Source of the DNA: Asterella californica
Taxonomy: Eukaryota; Streptophyta; Marchantiopsida; Marchantiales; Aytoniaceae
Direction of reading: 5' to 3'
Assembly (NCBI GenBank): GCA_036924285.1
Contig: JAYKYS010000001.1
Span: 10,627,501 to 10,691,500, forward strand
Length of the DNA stretch: 64,000 nucleotides
The notes beneath the pieces were generated by a model. The model was given only the letters and a program-made list of their open reading frames with translations, did not search any database and was not told the DNA's origin. Made by a program: the position numbers and the translations under genes. This document shows, piece by piece, positions 12,351 to 23,527 of the stretch (the first letter of the stretch is position 1; each line of letters starts with the position of its first letter).

Positions 12351-13237
12351 TACCGTAGCGTCAACCCAATTCGCGCACCCCTGTGAGCGATAAGTGAACA
12401 TAAATGGTCAGAATTGTCAGTATTCATTGTAAAGATGCCGCGCAGCGAACGACTGCTCTTCTTATCTTTCGTGCAGTTTGAAATTAATTTAATTAACTTG
12501 TCGTTCACTATGGTGATTAGAATAATATATATATATATAGTTCTATTAACTATCTTGTACATTACCGTATATTCACTTCCTCCATCTTCCGATGGAAGAG
12601 CTGAATATACAAGAGGTTAATTTAATACCTAACCCTTCCGACAGGAAGAGTTAGGTATTAAATTAAACTTCACTGTATTTTAAGGAATTAACGACTATGG
12701 GGTCTCGGTCTTATACCTTTTGAAGCGCAACAGTCGGGTCCAGACTTATGAGTTATCTTCTATCTTCCCCGGGTTTCCAGGCATGGGTAATATATAACTT
12801 TTATAAAATATTTTAATCTTTTACACTTACTTAGTATATATTTTTAATTTAACACATATATATATTCTCGATAACATGAAGCGAGCAAAAGTTCCCCCGA
12901 GTTCATCCAGCATGCATATTTACCAATGAAACATGAAAACCTTCACTGAAACAAAATTTCGTAAATATATTAGTGAACATGAGCTTGTTGAATTTAAGAA
13001 AAACCGTCGTTGAAATAAAACTTCGTACGAGACTCAAAAAATGAAAAGTTAGATCCTGTTATTTTATAAATATTTTACACAAATCATGCACTATCCAGAT
13101 GTAAGTTTCTGGAAACATTTCGCTCACTATATATGTTCTATGTAAAGTTTTCACTCATCGATGTTTACTTCTCCTCTGTTATCGCTCAGTGTAATGCGCG
13201 AATAGTTGGGTGCGCGAATAGAGTTGACGCTACGGTA
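12351..13237. mobile_element. 887-bp non-autonomous DNA transposon with inverted termini
   Basis: The left end (TACCGTAGCGTCAAC, then ATTCGCGCACCC, then GAGCGATAA) is repeated in inverse orientation at the right end (13181-13237), with an extra ATTCGCGCA inserted there. The outer 15 bases match perfectly. The borders read ...TA|CCGTAG and CTACGG|TA..., which fits a TA target-site duplication and so a Tc1/Mariner-like family, although TA may simply be part of the repeat. It has no coding capacity. The interior is AT-rich and carries two adjacent hairpins (12560-12667). Confidence 0.75.
12560..12667. repeat. Two adjacent hairpins inside the 887-bp element
   Basis: Hairpin 1 (about 12568-12612) pairs GTATATTCA with TGAATATAC around an inner CCATC-TTCC-GATGG stem. 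Hairpin 2 (about 12618-12667) is a nearly perfect 23-bp stem: TTAATTTAATACCTAAC pairs with GTTAGGTATTAAATTAA, with CTTCC/GGAAG at the top and a loop of 3-4 bases. Both are read directly from the sequence. Confidence 0.8.
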
Positions 13238-14465
13238 ATCTCTTCCAACTTTAGGACCGAGAAGGCCGGTTCGCTAAGCACATAGCGATCATAGCACATC
13301 CGAACCAGAGTAGATATCGGGCCTAGGGAGCAGAATCTGGCACAGCTACATAATATCGGACAAGGTACATCACCATTTTATCACACGCTATAAAATTAAC
13401 CTACCAAGTGGAGGATATTCAGTATTTAGAGAAGGTAAATTCGCGAACACAGGACAGACGGCGATCGAGAAAACTTCCGAGCTCGAGAATGAGGGCGATG
13501 GTAGAACGGGAGGTTGGAACTTTAGCCCTAGAGAAGTAATATAATCTCTCCATTGTAAAATGATGTGAAAGAGCGCGAGGTTGGCTCGCCAAAAGCAGCT
13601 GTCCAGATCTTCGGGCTCCCCACGTTTTTCATGAATCTAATTCACTTACGGTGGCGTTCAGAAACGGGTGCATGTGATGCATGGATCGCAAAACATCGGA
13701 GTGTTTGTTGAACGAGAGTTTTCAGTGATGCTTGCTTGACGTCATGGATTGAGATCTAAACACAACGTCCGGGTAACGTCGAAGCAAGTAAGTGCATAAC
13801 GGTAAATATTAAAACAAAGTTGGTTACTTCTGGCTAACTCCTTCCTTCCTGCAAACCTGGATTCAGAATCCTACCTGGGAAAAACAGTTGACTCGAGTGT
13901 GGCACGCATGTGCACACTATATAGAGTAGACGTCTGTGAGAGGGAGGTCCAAATTAAAAGGTTCGGTACGCAGGAATCGATTCCCATGTCATATGTGTGT
14001 GAGCTTGGTGGCATGCAGAGCTTGTTCTTAAGCTTTTGAGCAGCCAGTAATCTCTATCGTTCGCCTCGACCTTCCTGCACTAACCGAGTTTCGAGATATT
14101 CACAGTGGTGCACCTGATTGGTGACTGACGGCACTTGTGCCGGACGCGAGTAAATTTCTTCTTGATTCAAAGGACTGCCCACAAACGACAGAGGACACAT
14201 GGACAACATACAGGTAGTGGAAACGGAAGGATATTTTTATGTGCTTTTCACCGTGAAAAGATTGATTGCAGAAGATAATCGTGTACACTGAGCAGGTATG
14301 ATGGTTTGTATCCGGGGGATCGTGAACCACCTCCACCGCATTTGCTCCAGATCCTAAAAGAGTACCCAACATGTGCAGTGCTATGCGTTGCAGTGCATGT
14401 GCTACAACATGTACGAACAGTGAGTGGCGGAGGTGTACATGCTAATGCAGATGCACCGAACCATT
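13238..14465. other. Intergenic, nothing recognised
   Basis: Short ORFs on both strands (for example at 14.1-14.5 kb) overlap one another and show no domain. Confidence 0.35.
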
Positions 14466-14715
14466 GCAGAAAACCCACTTTTAATTTGATGCTATCTAAA
14501 TCTAAACGAGTCAGAAGAAGTACTGACTCTCCTCAGCATCTACAGGTTGCAGAAACCCACTATTCGATGCTATATATCTAGATCTAAATGATTTCGAAGA
14601 AGTACCATGCCTGTCCTTAGCATCTCTAGGTTGCAGAAACCTACATTTTGATGCTATCTAAATCTAAAACATTCAGCGGAAGTACTATCTATGACTCTCC
14701 TCAGCATCTACATAT
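14466..14715. repeat. 83-84-bp tandem repeat, 3 copies
   Basis: Units start at GCAGAAA (14466, 14549 and 14633). They share GATGCTATCTAAATCTAAA and CTCAGCATCTACA. It is non-coding and its origin is unknown. Confidence 0.85.
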
Positions 14716-15733
14716 CGCTCGATCGTGGGTCTGCCTCACAAGCCGTGGACGGCTACGTACATATGTATGGTCAACCTTTAGGTTCTCATGTTGCCCATAA
14801 GGTGAATGTGGAGCACAGCAGCAAATCTAAAGCCACCTTTTTCTCCTTACTTCCCCTTATGGTAGTTAAACTCCTGCACCAAAGCACGGGGTTATAAGAA
14901 TCGAACGAGGAAGAACCTGAAACGGCAGATCTAGAGTAAGTGGGTGGCAAGTAGAATATCCAGTTCTGAAAGCCATGTCACACTTGTTCGAGAATGATTT
15001 CTTCACCACTTCTAACCATAGAGGAATGTCTGAACGTAGCATCTCCACATCACTTTCGACGTGGAAACTAGTTCTTTCAGAGAGACAGATTGATGTCAAC
15101 TGACTCGATCATAAGGAACTTACCTGTTTAAGACTTGTGTAGGATCCAAAAGGTCCACTAATTATGTTTTTTTTTTCTTACCTCAGAAAGAAGATTACTC
15201 GTTAAGAGTAATCACGCTCTCTTGTGATGGAAATGGTCAAGCGCTGCTGGACAGATGGTCCACCGCGAGTGTAATCGAAAAGAGGAATCAGATGCAGACT
15301 CCATAAGCCGAACGTCCTGCAGTAGGTGAATATTTGATCATTACGTTGGGGAAATTTGGCAAAGGTCTTTATCATCTACGAAGTTATCCAGAAAATTAAA
15401 TCTCCACCAAAACCAAATCATCAGTACCTGAGATGGGTGCCTTCTTCTCACGTACTGCCGAGCTCGTGCATAATCACGATCAGAAGCATATACTATATAA
15501 TCCGATTCTTCACTTCCTGTATTGGACATTGTGCTCTACAAGAAACATTTGTGTCACAGTAAAGCTTGTGCAGCAAAGTTCATAGAGGTAACTGTAGTCT
15601 CTTATATAATCTCTAAGGATTATGAATCTTGCATGCAAGCAAAACAGAGTATAGTTGTAGGTAGAAGAAAGAAACTGAAGAATCCATATCACTCCAGAAT
15701 GCTGTTGATTAAACAGAACACCACAGCTGATAG

Positions 15734-16018
15734 TTAGAGTCTTACGATTGCCGAATCAAACAGTGGAGAAACCATCTCCACATCGGCGTGTGGGGAGTAT
15801 CCCTTCCAATCGGCTCGTGTGGAGTATTTCCTCTCTTCATCCGCTCGTGAGGATTCTTCCATCTCATCGTCCAGTGGGGAGTATTCCGTCTTGTTCATCG
15901 TCAAGGCAAGATCTGCCAGCACTCGTGGACAGTATTCTGTCTCATCGTCCAACTTCAAAGTGAGGCCCGCCAGCACTCCCTCCAACACTGCTTGAGCAGC
16001 TTCTTTGCATAACAACAT
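15734..16018 (-). other. ORF with short acidic repeats, 94 codons
   Basis: The predicted peptide begins MLLCKEAAQAVLEGVLAGL. It then carries about four loose copies of an E-Y-S/C-P ... D-D-E or R-A-D-E unit, mirrored in the DNA by GTGGGGAGTATTCC-like repeats every 33-36 bp. The frame stays open across the repeat, but a repeat whose length is a multiple of three does that by chance. I do not recognise a family. It may be an exon or a chance ORF. Confidence 0.25.
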
Positions 16019-16384
16019 CTTGTCTGTTGCAATTTAGTAGGAGTTCTACAAGTCGCTCACAGGGTGAAACAACTGCTGCTACCCCCCTACAGATACCTGT
16101 CCGTGCTCAGGTATCATCGAAGACCTGCAATATTGAATCACCGTACATACAGGTAAAGTTGTGAAGAAAACTCGCTGTCTTCCGCCCGGTTCAGTACACT
16201 TTCAAGGATGAAGCTCACAAGAAACTAGAATTCCATCGAGAAGCCTAAATCGCCTTCCGACTTGACCTGCACAAGAGGGCACTAGACATTTTGCCCCTCT
16301 CGTAAATCAAGCCTACAAAGCTACTAAGACCCAAAGAGTCGGATGTTGAGAACACTTGTCTCTGCTTACAAATCTACGACCCGA

Positions 16385-16900
16385 TCAATGTACGTGGACT
16401 AGCAGAGTACAGTGATCAGACAGATTGGAGGGGCAAATGAACTCACACAAAGAAACATGGAGCTGCAACGTATATTTATGCAGCCAAGACTCTGGAGCTG
16501 CAGCGGTTTGTGCTGACCCTATCATCCACAAGAAGTTCGAACAAGTGCATATGTTTGAAACCTGAGAGACCGTTGCCGCGTCTAAACCTCGAATCTTAGA
16601 GGCAATCCTTTCAAGTTGATACCTTCTTAGAGCCATGCCTAGACATTGCGGACGCTAACGGTGTTGGCAAAATCATCTGGCCGCTGGATGTAGACACAAC
16701 TTAAAACAGTCCCGAAGTTGACGTTTCACTGGAAACGGATCTGAGTCAGCTCGGGTATACGTAGTAATGAGACGAAAAGCTCCGTTTGATTCTGAACGTT
16801 CACCGGAAGAATCGTCCCAGACGGCTTCATGGCATTCATTACGCAGACGAAAAATCTCAGTGACTGTTCTTTTTCTTTGGAGAAGAGGATTCAGAGACAC
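16385..16900 (-). other. Two consecutive minus-strand ORFs of unknown nature
   Basis: 16673-16900 (75 codons, ATG start) and 16385-16636 (83 codons, ATG start) lie in tandem, 36 bp apart. The first is charged (RKRTVTEIFRLRNECHEAV). The second starts MALRRYQLERIASKIRGLDA. They could be exons of one small gene or chance ORFs. No known domain is visible. Confidence 0.2.
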
Positions 16901-19900
16901 ATCGACAACCGTTTGGTTATTGACCGCGCCTACTAGCTAGATCGATCGACAGATTTCCAAATAAACTTGCCTACACGTACGCGTTGCCGTTGCAATGGGA
17001 TCTGGTGGTCTGAGTACTTCTTGGTGGATCGAAATTTGAATAACTAGTACGTACACTCTCAAGAAAAAGAAGAAATATGCCTGCAAGTTCCTGTAATGGT
17101 TCAGTACGTACGGTGGACGGTCCTGATCATGAAGAAGCTTGTCAACTGCAAGCAAGTCTGTACACTCTCTTCTTCAGACGGTGCGCACTAGAGTTTAAAC
17201 TAACTTTAAAGTACTACGTTAACCATTTTCGAGTTTTACTCGATCTTTTCCTTTGTACCATTAATTAATGTGCTTAATATTCTCGAAACCAGTGATCTAT
17301 AAATGTTAATATACATCAAAGTATGATCTTAATGAAATGTTATGGATTACCATAAACCAAATTGATGAATGATCCTTGAATAATGTTACTTTTTGTTAAC
17401 AGATATGGTTTTTAAATGGTTATCATCAAAGAGTCAACTTTTAAGAAAATAGATCAGCAAAAGTTCTAATAGTAATTTTCACCATTTTTTCATTAATCTG
17501 TTGCATAATATAGGCGTAAATCTCTTATTGAACATGATTTGTGATGATAACCGCAAAATATTAAAGTGAAAGATGCTAGATTCAGTATTCTCCCCGTCTC
17601 ATAAATAAAAACAAGTGTTAATAATATGAAAAACTCCAAACAGGTAAACCCTAATTCCCAGATCCTGGCCGAACAAAGTCTAGATACAATATTCAAAAGG
17701 TACTGCAAAACATTATGAGATAAGTCACTTTGACTTCAAGTTTAAAACCACTTTCCTGTTACTTTAGTAAGAAGGTAGTAGCAAGAAGGAAAACAATCTT
17801 GCAACAAAATGCGCCTTGTTGTTGCGTTTCCATTTGCGCTTGCCTTGGGAGATCTAAAGCTAAGAATGAGCATCTCAGAGTCTAAAGATCTACAATTTGA
17901 ACCCTTGATGGGTTGATCTAATCTGCATATCGGAAACCTTTAAAATCAAATTTTTGGTTTCATTCTCAACCACATAATTCAAATTTTGAATTTTGGATCT
18001 AAATACAGTAATAGTGACAGAATATTTCAACTGTGGGTTAAAGAACATCCTCTGAAATTCATAAATTTCAGGTTACAATGGATTCTTAAAGCCCGAGTAG
18101 GACTCCAAGTGCTCCGGGTGACCTAGAAGACCTTATTTTGCAGGTTTGATTTCAGAGAACTGAAGAATTTAACTGTAATGCAGAAAAATGTTTTTGGTGA
18201 CTATGTATTACATCCTACTTTTTAATATGTGAAATAAGAAATCAACTTAAAGCTGACTCACCGAATTACAAGTTTTGATTCATTTCGAGAAAAACTACTG
18301 AGTATTTACAGAGAGAGAAATGTTAAGATGAAGATTTAGAGGTTTCTTGGAGCAAAAGAGAATATTTCTTCTTCGGACTCAAAAACAGCGAAGGAGAACA
18401 AAAACTATCCTCTTTCATACTTTGATACTCATACTGGGGGTTTAATTATCTACTCCCAGTAGAACAACGCATCAGTCTGCCGGCGGAAAATAAAGTCTTT
18501 CCAGTTGCCACATACTTTTTCCCGGCCGCCAGAAAATTCTTAAATTAGTGTATATTATACACTTGACGGTAACTAAATTGTTTATTTATCAGAAATTCTC
18601 TTTGCATACGCATCTCAATACTGTTATATGACCTCAGTTGGAGGTTATAGACATACAATAATAATTTCACTTCTAATATCATGAGAGTTATATGTAACTC
18701 TGTTAGCCTCAGGCTAGCTAGGGAGTTCAGCTTTTGAAAATTATTATGTTACAGTTCTTTCCTAAATTTGAGGATTATTAGTAAAAAATTTGTGTTGTTA
18801 TGGTCAGTAATAAAAATCAAATTCTCCCATGCATGTTGAACTTTGCCGATCGATCCAAATTATGCTGAAAATATTGTACACTTTACAATTTGTGTTTGAT
18901 CATGAGAGTTCAAGGGTTTGAGCAACTGCTGCTGCCCCAAGTGGCACCTCTCACCGCAAGGGGTGGATGAACGTTAACTCCCTAAGGCTTGGGACCCCAT
19001 CGGGATGCAGACAATGAAAAAGATGAAACCAAATCTGACATGTGAAACGCTGTAGGTCTAGAGACGATGTTGACTGATGAATGAAAGCAATAAGAGCGCA
19101 ACCAAGAAGCTAAGCCTACAGGAACGCATGCTCCACATCACTTTCACGTATTAGACGTCATTGAATCCGTTAATGTTGGACCATCTTAAGTATAGAAGTG
19201 AAGATAAACTTGATGTTATAATGGGTAAGGAGCACTCCACATGTTCAGCTGTCAGTGGAGTTACCAGCATCGCGAAGTTTAGGTTCTCTCCGTACGTAAA
19301 CTTTCCAAAATCTCTCTGACTGGTCCTCCGGTCAATAACAATCGTTGCTCGCGGGCAGAATGACCAATAGCTGATAGAAAGTTGTCCAACTTGAAGTGTT
19401 GTAACAACTTGTGGAAAATCGAGACCAAGACCACCCTCTGCTTTGAAACAGAACTCAAAGCTACATTCCCACTGTCTTGATGTCCCACAGTGAAGAAGAT
19501 AAAAACGAAGTACAATTGCAAATGTCTACATAAACTCTCTGTCAATCGGTCTACGTTGTCTCGCTACTGATAATTACAAACACCACACAAGCAAACATAC
19601 TAAACCAATTGCAAGAATACTAGAGAGACTGATAACTTAGCTAGAGTTGGAAAACATTATGTCACGCTACGGAACCATAATAATTGAGCATTGTACTCTC
19701 CCAAGTTTCCTCAGAACTCATTCAGAACTCATACACTGCATGATTAGTACTACGCACCAAGTACTTTATACATTTCACATTCTTATGTATTTATAGCATG
19801 GCAAGCTATCATAGCTGCAAAGCAATTGCAAGAACAGTCACTGATCATGATAATGCTGGCTCCGCGTGGAGAAGTTTAAATAGTGAAGTAAATCATGTAA

Positions 19901-20139
19901 ATAAATAAGAATTTCGAAATATTACACTTGAGGCGATTGTGGGGTATTTAGTCGGACCACATTCCACAAGAACAAGTCCTACGGGTCAAGACAAAGAGTT
20001 CCACTTCATGTGAATAGACAACTCATGGACGTGAAGTACATAAGCAAGCAAAGGATACTAAGATATATACAATTACCACAACAAAGTCGCTGAATTTGGA
20101 CGTAGACTCAGTGCACTATCGTAGTCAGAGGGGGCACTC
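16901..20139. other. AT-rich intergenic region
   Basis: Long AT-rich DNA with short unsupported ORFs on both strands, including one at 19279-19545 that I do not support. I see no repeat of note, RNA gene or transposon end. Confidence 0.35.
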
Positions 20140-20735
20140 TCAAACATCTTCCTGCTGAGTTTTTGCTTGAGCTCGTCCTCTAAATGCTTCACTCGATGAC
20201 AGCACAATCTGGTCGGACGTGCAAGGATTTATGAGAGTAAGGGCTCTCATCATGTCAAACGAGCATCGCATCGAAGATCTTTCGAGTTTTTCCTCCACGT
20301 CTTCATAGATAGACGTTTCTTCAGTGGAGTCAAACGTCACAAGAAGGTTAGTATCTATGATTGAAGAATATTCTAACGTCAACAGTGTCAGATTCGATGT
20401 TGAATCAATTTGATCTGCTATTGCTCTACATACTTGTCTTAGACTGTAGTTATCTAAATCTCTCTTCTCAAGCAATTTGACATAGTTGTCGAAAGCTTTG
20501 GACCTCAACTCAACCAGTCTTGCTTTAAACAGACTGTGTAATTCATGATCGGACAATCTACTATTATAATTGAATCGGTGATCAGGTTGAGACAATCAGC
20601 TGTCCTTTCACATATTGATGGATACCAGACCAATGAGTCTCTAAAAGCCCTACAAGCCGCCAGGCTACAATCATGACAGAGATTGTAACTTCGTTGACAT
20701 TCGGAAGAAAAGTTATCAAGTATTCTTGCTACCAT
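20140..20735 (-). other. Unassigned coding-like region, CSLxxC then KAF-helix
   Basis: The 152-codon frame at 20140-20595 opens at TTG directly after a stop and has no early ATG, so if real it is an internal exon. The first part is helical (SLFKARLVELRSKAFDNYVK), and acidic and Ser/Thr-rich sequence follows. The overlapping frame at 20505-20735 contains CSLAACRAF. The same two signatures in the same order (CSLPGC..., then MKAKAFEMLLLDL) occur at 60.36-60.66 kb inside the 5.3-kb TIR element, so this is probably a decayed relative of that element's gene. The function is unknown. Confidence 0.35.
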
Positions 20736-21190
20736 CTGTTGAAATGATTGATGTGAATGATTGGGCGCATTGAATTGTATAGCAGTCTAACTCATAAAGC
20801 ATTGGACAGATATCCAATCATAAAGTTGTTGTCTAGATCTGGTTCTTTAAAGTTTATGTGCAGAAAGATTGATATTTCTAGAAAGACATTCTAAGATAAG
20901 AAAAAACGAATAGACAAGGAAATAAAATAGGAATGAGATGAGAGAAGCTTTGCCTCTCCATGTATATATAATAGCAATGAGTACAAAGAAAACCCTAATG
21001 GTAGGTTAACTCCCTAACTCGTAACTACTCTAATCACTCCTGCTTATATTAATCGTAGATTTATTAGAGCTTGGGACTATATTAACATTCCTTTACAAGC
21101 TTGACTCTACATCCTCTAATCTTAGACAATGTTTGAAAGCATCAAACTTATCTCTAAACAATGCTTTAGTGAAGATTCGATAACCTGATC
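20736..21190. other. Intergenic, nothing recognised
   Basis: No gene or repeat is visible. Confidence 0.3.
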
Positions 21191-22140
21191 TCATGTGCTC
21201 ACATAATTGAGCTCAATTTCTCATCGTTAGATCTGTCCATAATACAAATGGCAAGAGTCGGGGCCACTCGTGCACTCTTCCGTTGTAGGTCTTCACCAAA
21301 ACCTTCACAATGAGCGGATGATCACGTTCACTCTTGGCATTTCCCTTCGGAGTTGTAAGCAGCTGTCAATGACAACCTCACCTCACACCTTACAAAGAAT
21401 TCACGAGCCTCATGTGCATTTAACTCTCCCCGATCTGCAATAATATTTCCCACACATCCATATCAACAAACAACCTCTTCCAAGAGAAATTTACATACCC
21501 CTTCAGTTGTCTTTGTCAGAAGCACATTATCTTCAACTTGATTTGAAAGATCTTCTCGAGCAAGTATCAAGTATCTCATCTGTCACAATCCAACTGGCAT
21601 AGTCACCAAGTCTACGACCCACTTGAAGTGGATTGTCAATGAATAAGTGGGGTGTAATCCGTCTCGATGTCGAATGTTTGAATACATCTCACATGTCAAA
21701 CAAGACTCCACAAAAGATACGACATCCTTGTACATATTTTTTCACCAATATCGCTCTTTCATTTTCGTAAAAGTAATCCAAATCCCTCGATGTCCAACCT
21801 AAAGATGAAATGCTCTAAGTAACTTTTGTTGATCTTCTTTGTTGCTAATCACTCGTAGCGGTATCTCACCTTTCTGCTTTGACCGCTTCTAAAGAAATCC
21901 ATCTTGCAACATGAAGTTGTAAGTCTTCCTTCGAACTCTCTTAAAACTCTCATCCGTCCAACTTGTGTGCTTGACCATCGTGCTTCCAAGTACCTTCTAG
22001 TGTCAAGCAATTCATCATCATACAACCCTTCAACACTCATGTTTTCTTCTTGTGTGTGCAATCGAATAGAACTTTGCACCCACTTCGTCAATATCTTCAA
22101 CCATTTCATCCTCTTCATCATATCGAGCTCGAGATAACAT
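21190..22140 (-). pseudogene. Ty3-type retrotransposon pol (integrase region), decayed
   Basis: The conceptual minus-strand translation, interrupted by many stops, contains GNAKSERDHPLIVKVLVKTY followed by EWPRLLPFVLW. This is the end of the integrase core typical of Ty3/chromovirus elements, where family members have an invariant Glu near SEGxxER. Upstream on the same strand are remnants such as MRLVNSL and, at 21849-22121, an Arg/Glu-rich stretch ending GQSRKVRYRYE. I did not find gag, a chromodomain or LTRs next to it, so this is an isolated fragment. Confidence 0.55.
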
Positions 22141-22362
22141 ATTTGTCGTTAGATTATCCCTGCTATATGTCTAAACTCCGAATTCAACGACTTGATATAT
22201 GTGATCTATCATGACATCGTTGTCGTGCTACTTGGCGGCTACATGTTATATTTCTACTCTGACACTTGAGTTTAGTAGTTCTAGAAGTTAGCTCATATTA
22301 CTTCTAGTCGTTTATGTATATGTTTGACTCTTTTGCATACGCTGTTAATATTATTTTGAGTC

Positions 22363-23330
22363 CTAGTAGGTTGATAGTATGTTATGGACCAAGTCTTTCT
22401 TCCAAAAATTATCTATGATTATGAGCATGCTCCGTCGCAATCCCAGTTCAGTCATGAGTTTTCTACTAAGATTGTCCAACCTTTGGATTTGCAGCTGCTC
22501 ATAGTCAAACTCTGGCTTGTGTGGATCGGGAGACGTATCAAGGTGCACTGGATAGGGTTCATGGCTGCCGAAACCGAGATCGTTCCAAAGCTTTTCCATC
22601 AGCAAATGTGTGTTGGTTGATTTCTGGCACGCCAAGAAGAAAATACCTCCTTTACTGGCCCCTTGATTTCTTTCGAACTCCTCTTGAAATTTCAAGGCTA
22701 GATACTTCGCCATCGTGGACTTCCGTCGTCCAGACTCTGCGTATAATAAGACCATTGTACCGCTCGGAGTTTCAGTGTGTAAAGCCGCGTCAAATCCTTC
22801 ACAGTCTCCATGATGGGCACGTACGTATCATCCATCGAGTAGGAGAACAGTGCCAATCTCTTGTTTGCTTCCTGCCTCCGCACATCGCCTCTTTCCTGTT
22901 TCTCTTTCATGCCTTGCACGATCCCGTCAAATGCTTTGAAACTTCTTCCAGGTTGGCGATCATCCCTTAGGAAATGTTGCCTTCTTGAAGAACCTGAAGC
23001 AACCATTGGTCTCCTGAAATTTCTTAGAACTTTCCAACTCCTCTGTCAGCATGTCCTTTGCACGTTTCAGTCCGACAAGCACAGGATCCTCAAGGGGCAG
23101 ATATATTTATCAAGCAGCCGTTCCCAGTCCTTTTGCTTCAGCTTCAAATCTGCCTCCTTACGAAGAAAAGCTTTTGTTTCCTCAGATGCTCGGTAATATG
23201 CAATACTGGTGTTGACCACTATCGCACCAACCGCACTGAGAATATCAAAGAAAGTCTTAACTTCAGCTATAGCTACAGCCATCTTCTCTGCACAATACAA
23301 TTTAAACGGACCCACTATCGTCATTCTGTT
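22363..23330 (-). pseudogene. NB-ARC (NLR resistance-type) gene fragment, broken
   Basis: Plant NLRs are cytoplasmic immune receptors that switch with ATP/ADP. Here the minus strand first encodes a helical N-terminal domain (23067-23324, AVAIAEVKTFFDILSAVGAI, then KEADLKLKQKDWERLLDKYI), like the CC/RPW8-type heads of bryophyte NLRs. Next comes KEKQERGDVRRQEANKRLAL with METVKDLTRL (22698-23006). Then a nucleotide-binding part (22363-22755) has a P-loop ESGRRKSTMAKYLA and a kinase-2 block RSMLIIIDNFWKKD. Frame changes near 22.77, 22.95 and 23.05 kb break it. The P-loop has Arg where the family has Gly (G-x-G-K-S/T), and kinase-2 has DN for DD. It stops soon after kinase-2, with no GLPL, MHD or LRR. 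It is a dead fragment. Confidence 0.6.
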
Positions 23331-23527
23331 GTTTTCACTCCTGAACAGTTTCTGAAATCACTGACCATGAGATGTTCTGGGAACTGTGAGAAGTTTCACC
23401 AAGGTCGACCCATGCAGATTTCTACTTGAAGCGAATTCCAAGATTTCTACTGGAAAAGTAACTATTGTACCACTCATTCTAATGTCACTTTGTGATTTGT
23501 ATCGTAAAGAAGATGCGGGCAAATTAA

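Noticed and set aside
22521..23429. Plus-strand ORFs of 111-149 aa
   Set aside because: They are antisense to the NB-ARC fragment, whose minus-strand frames carry P-loop and kinase-2 motifs.
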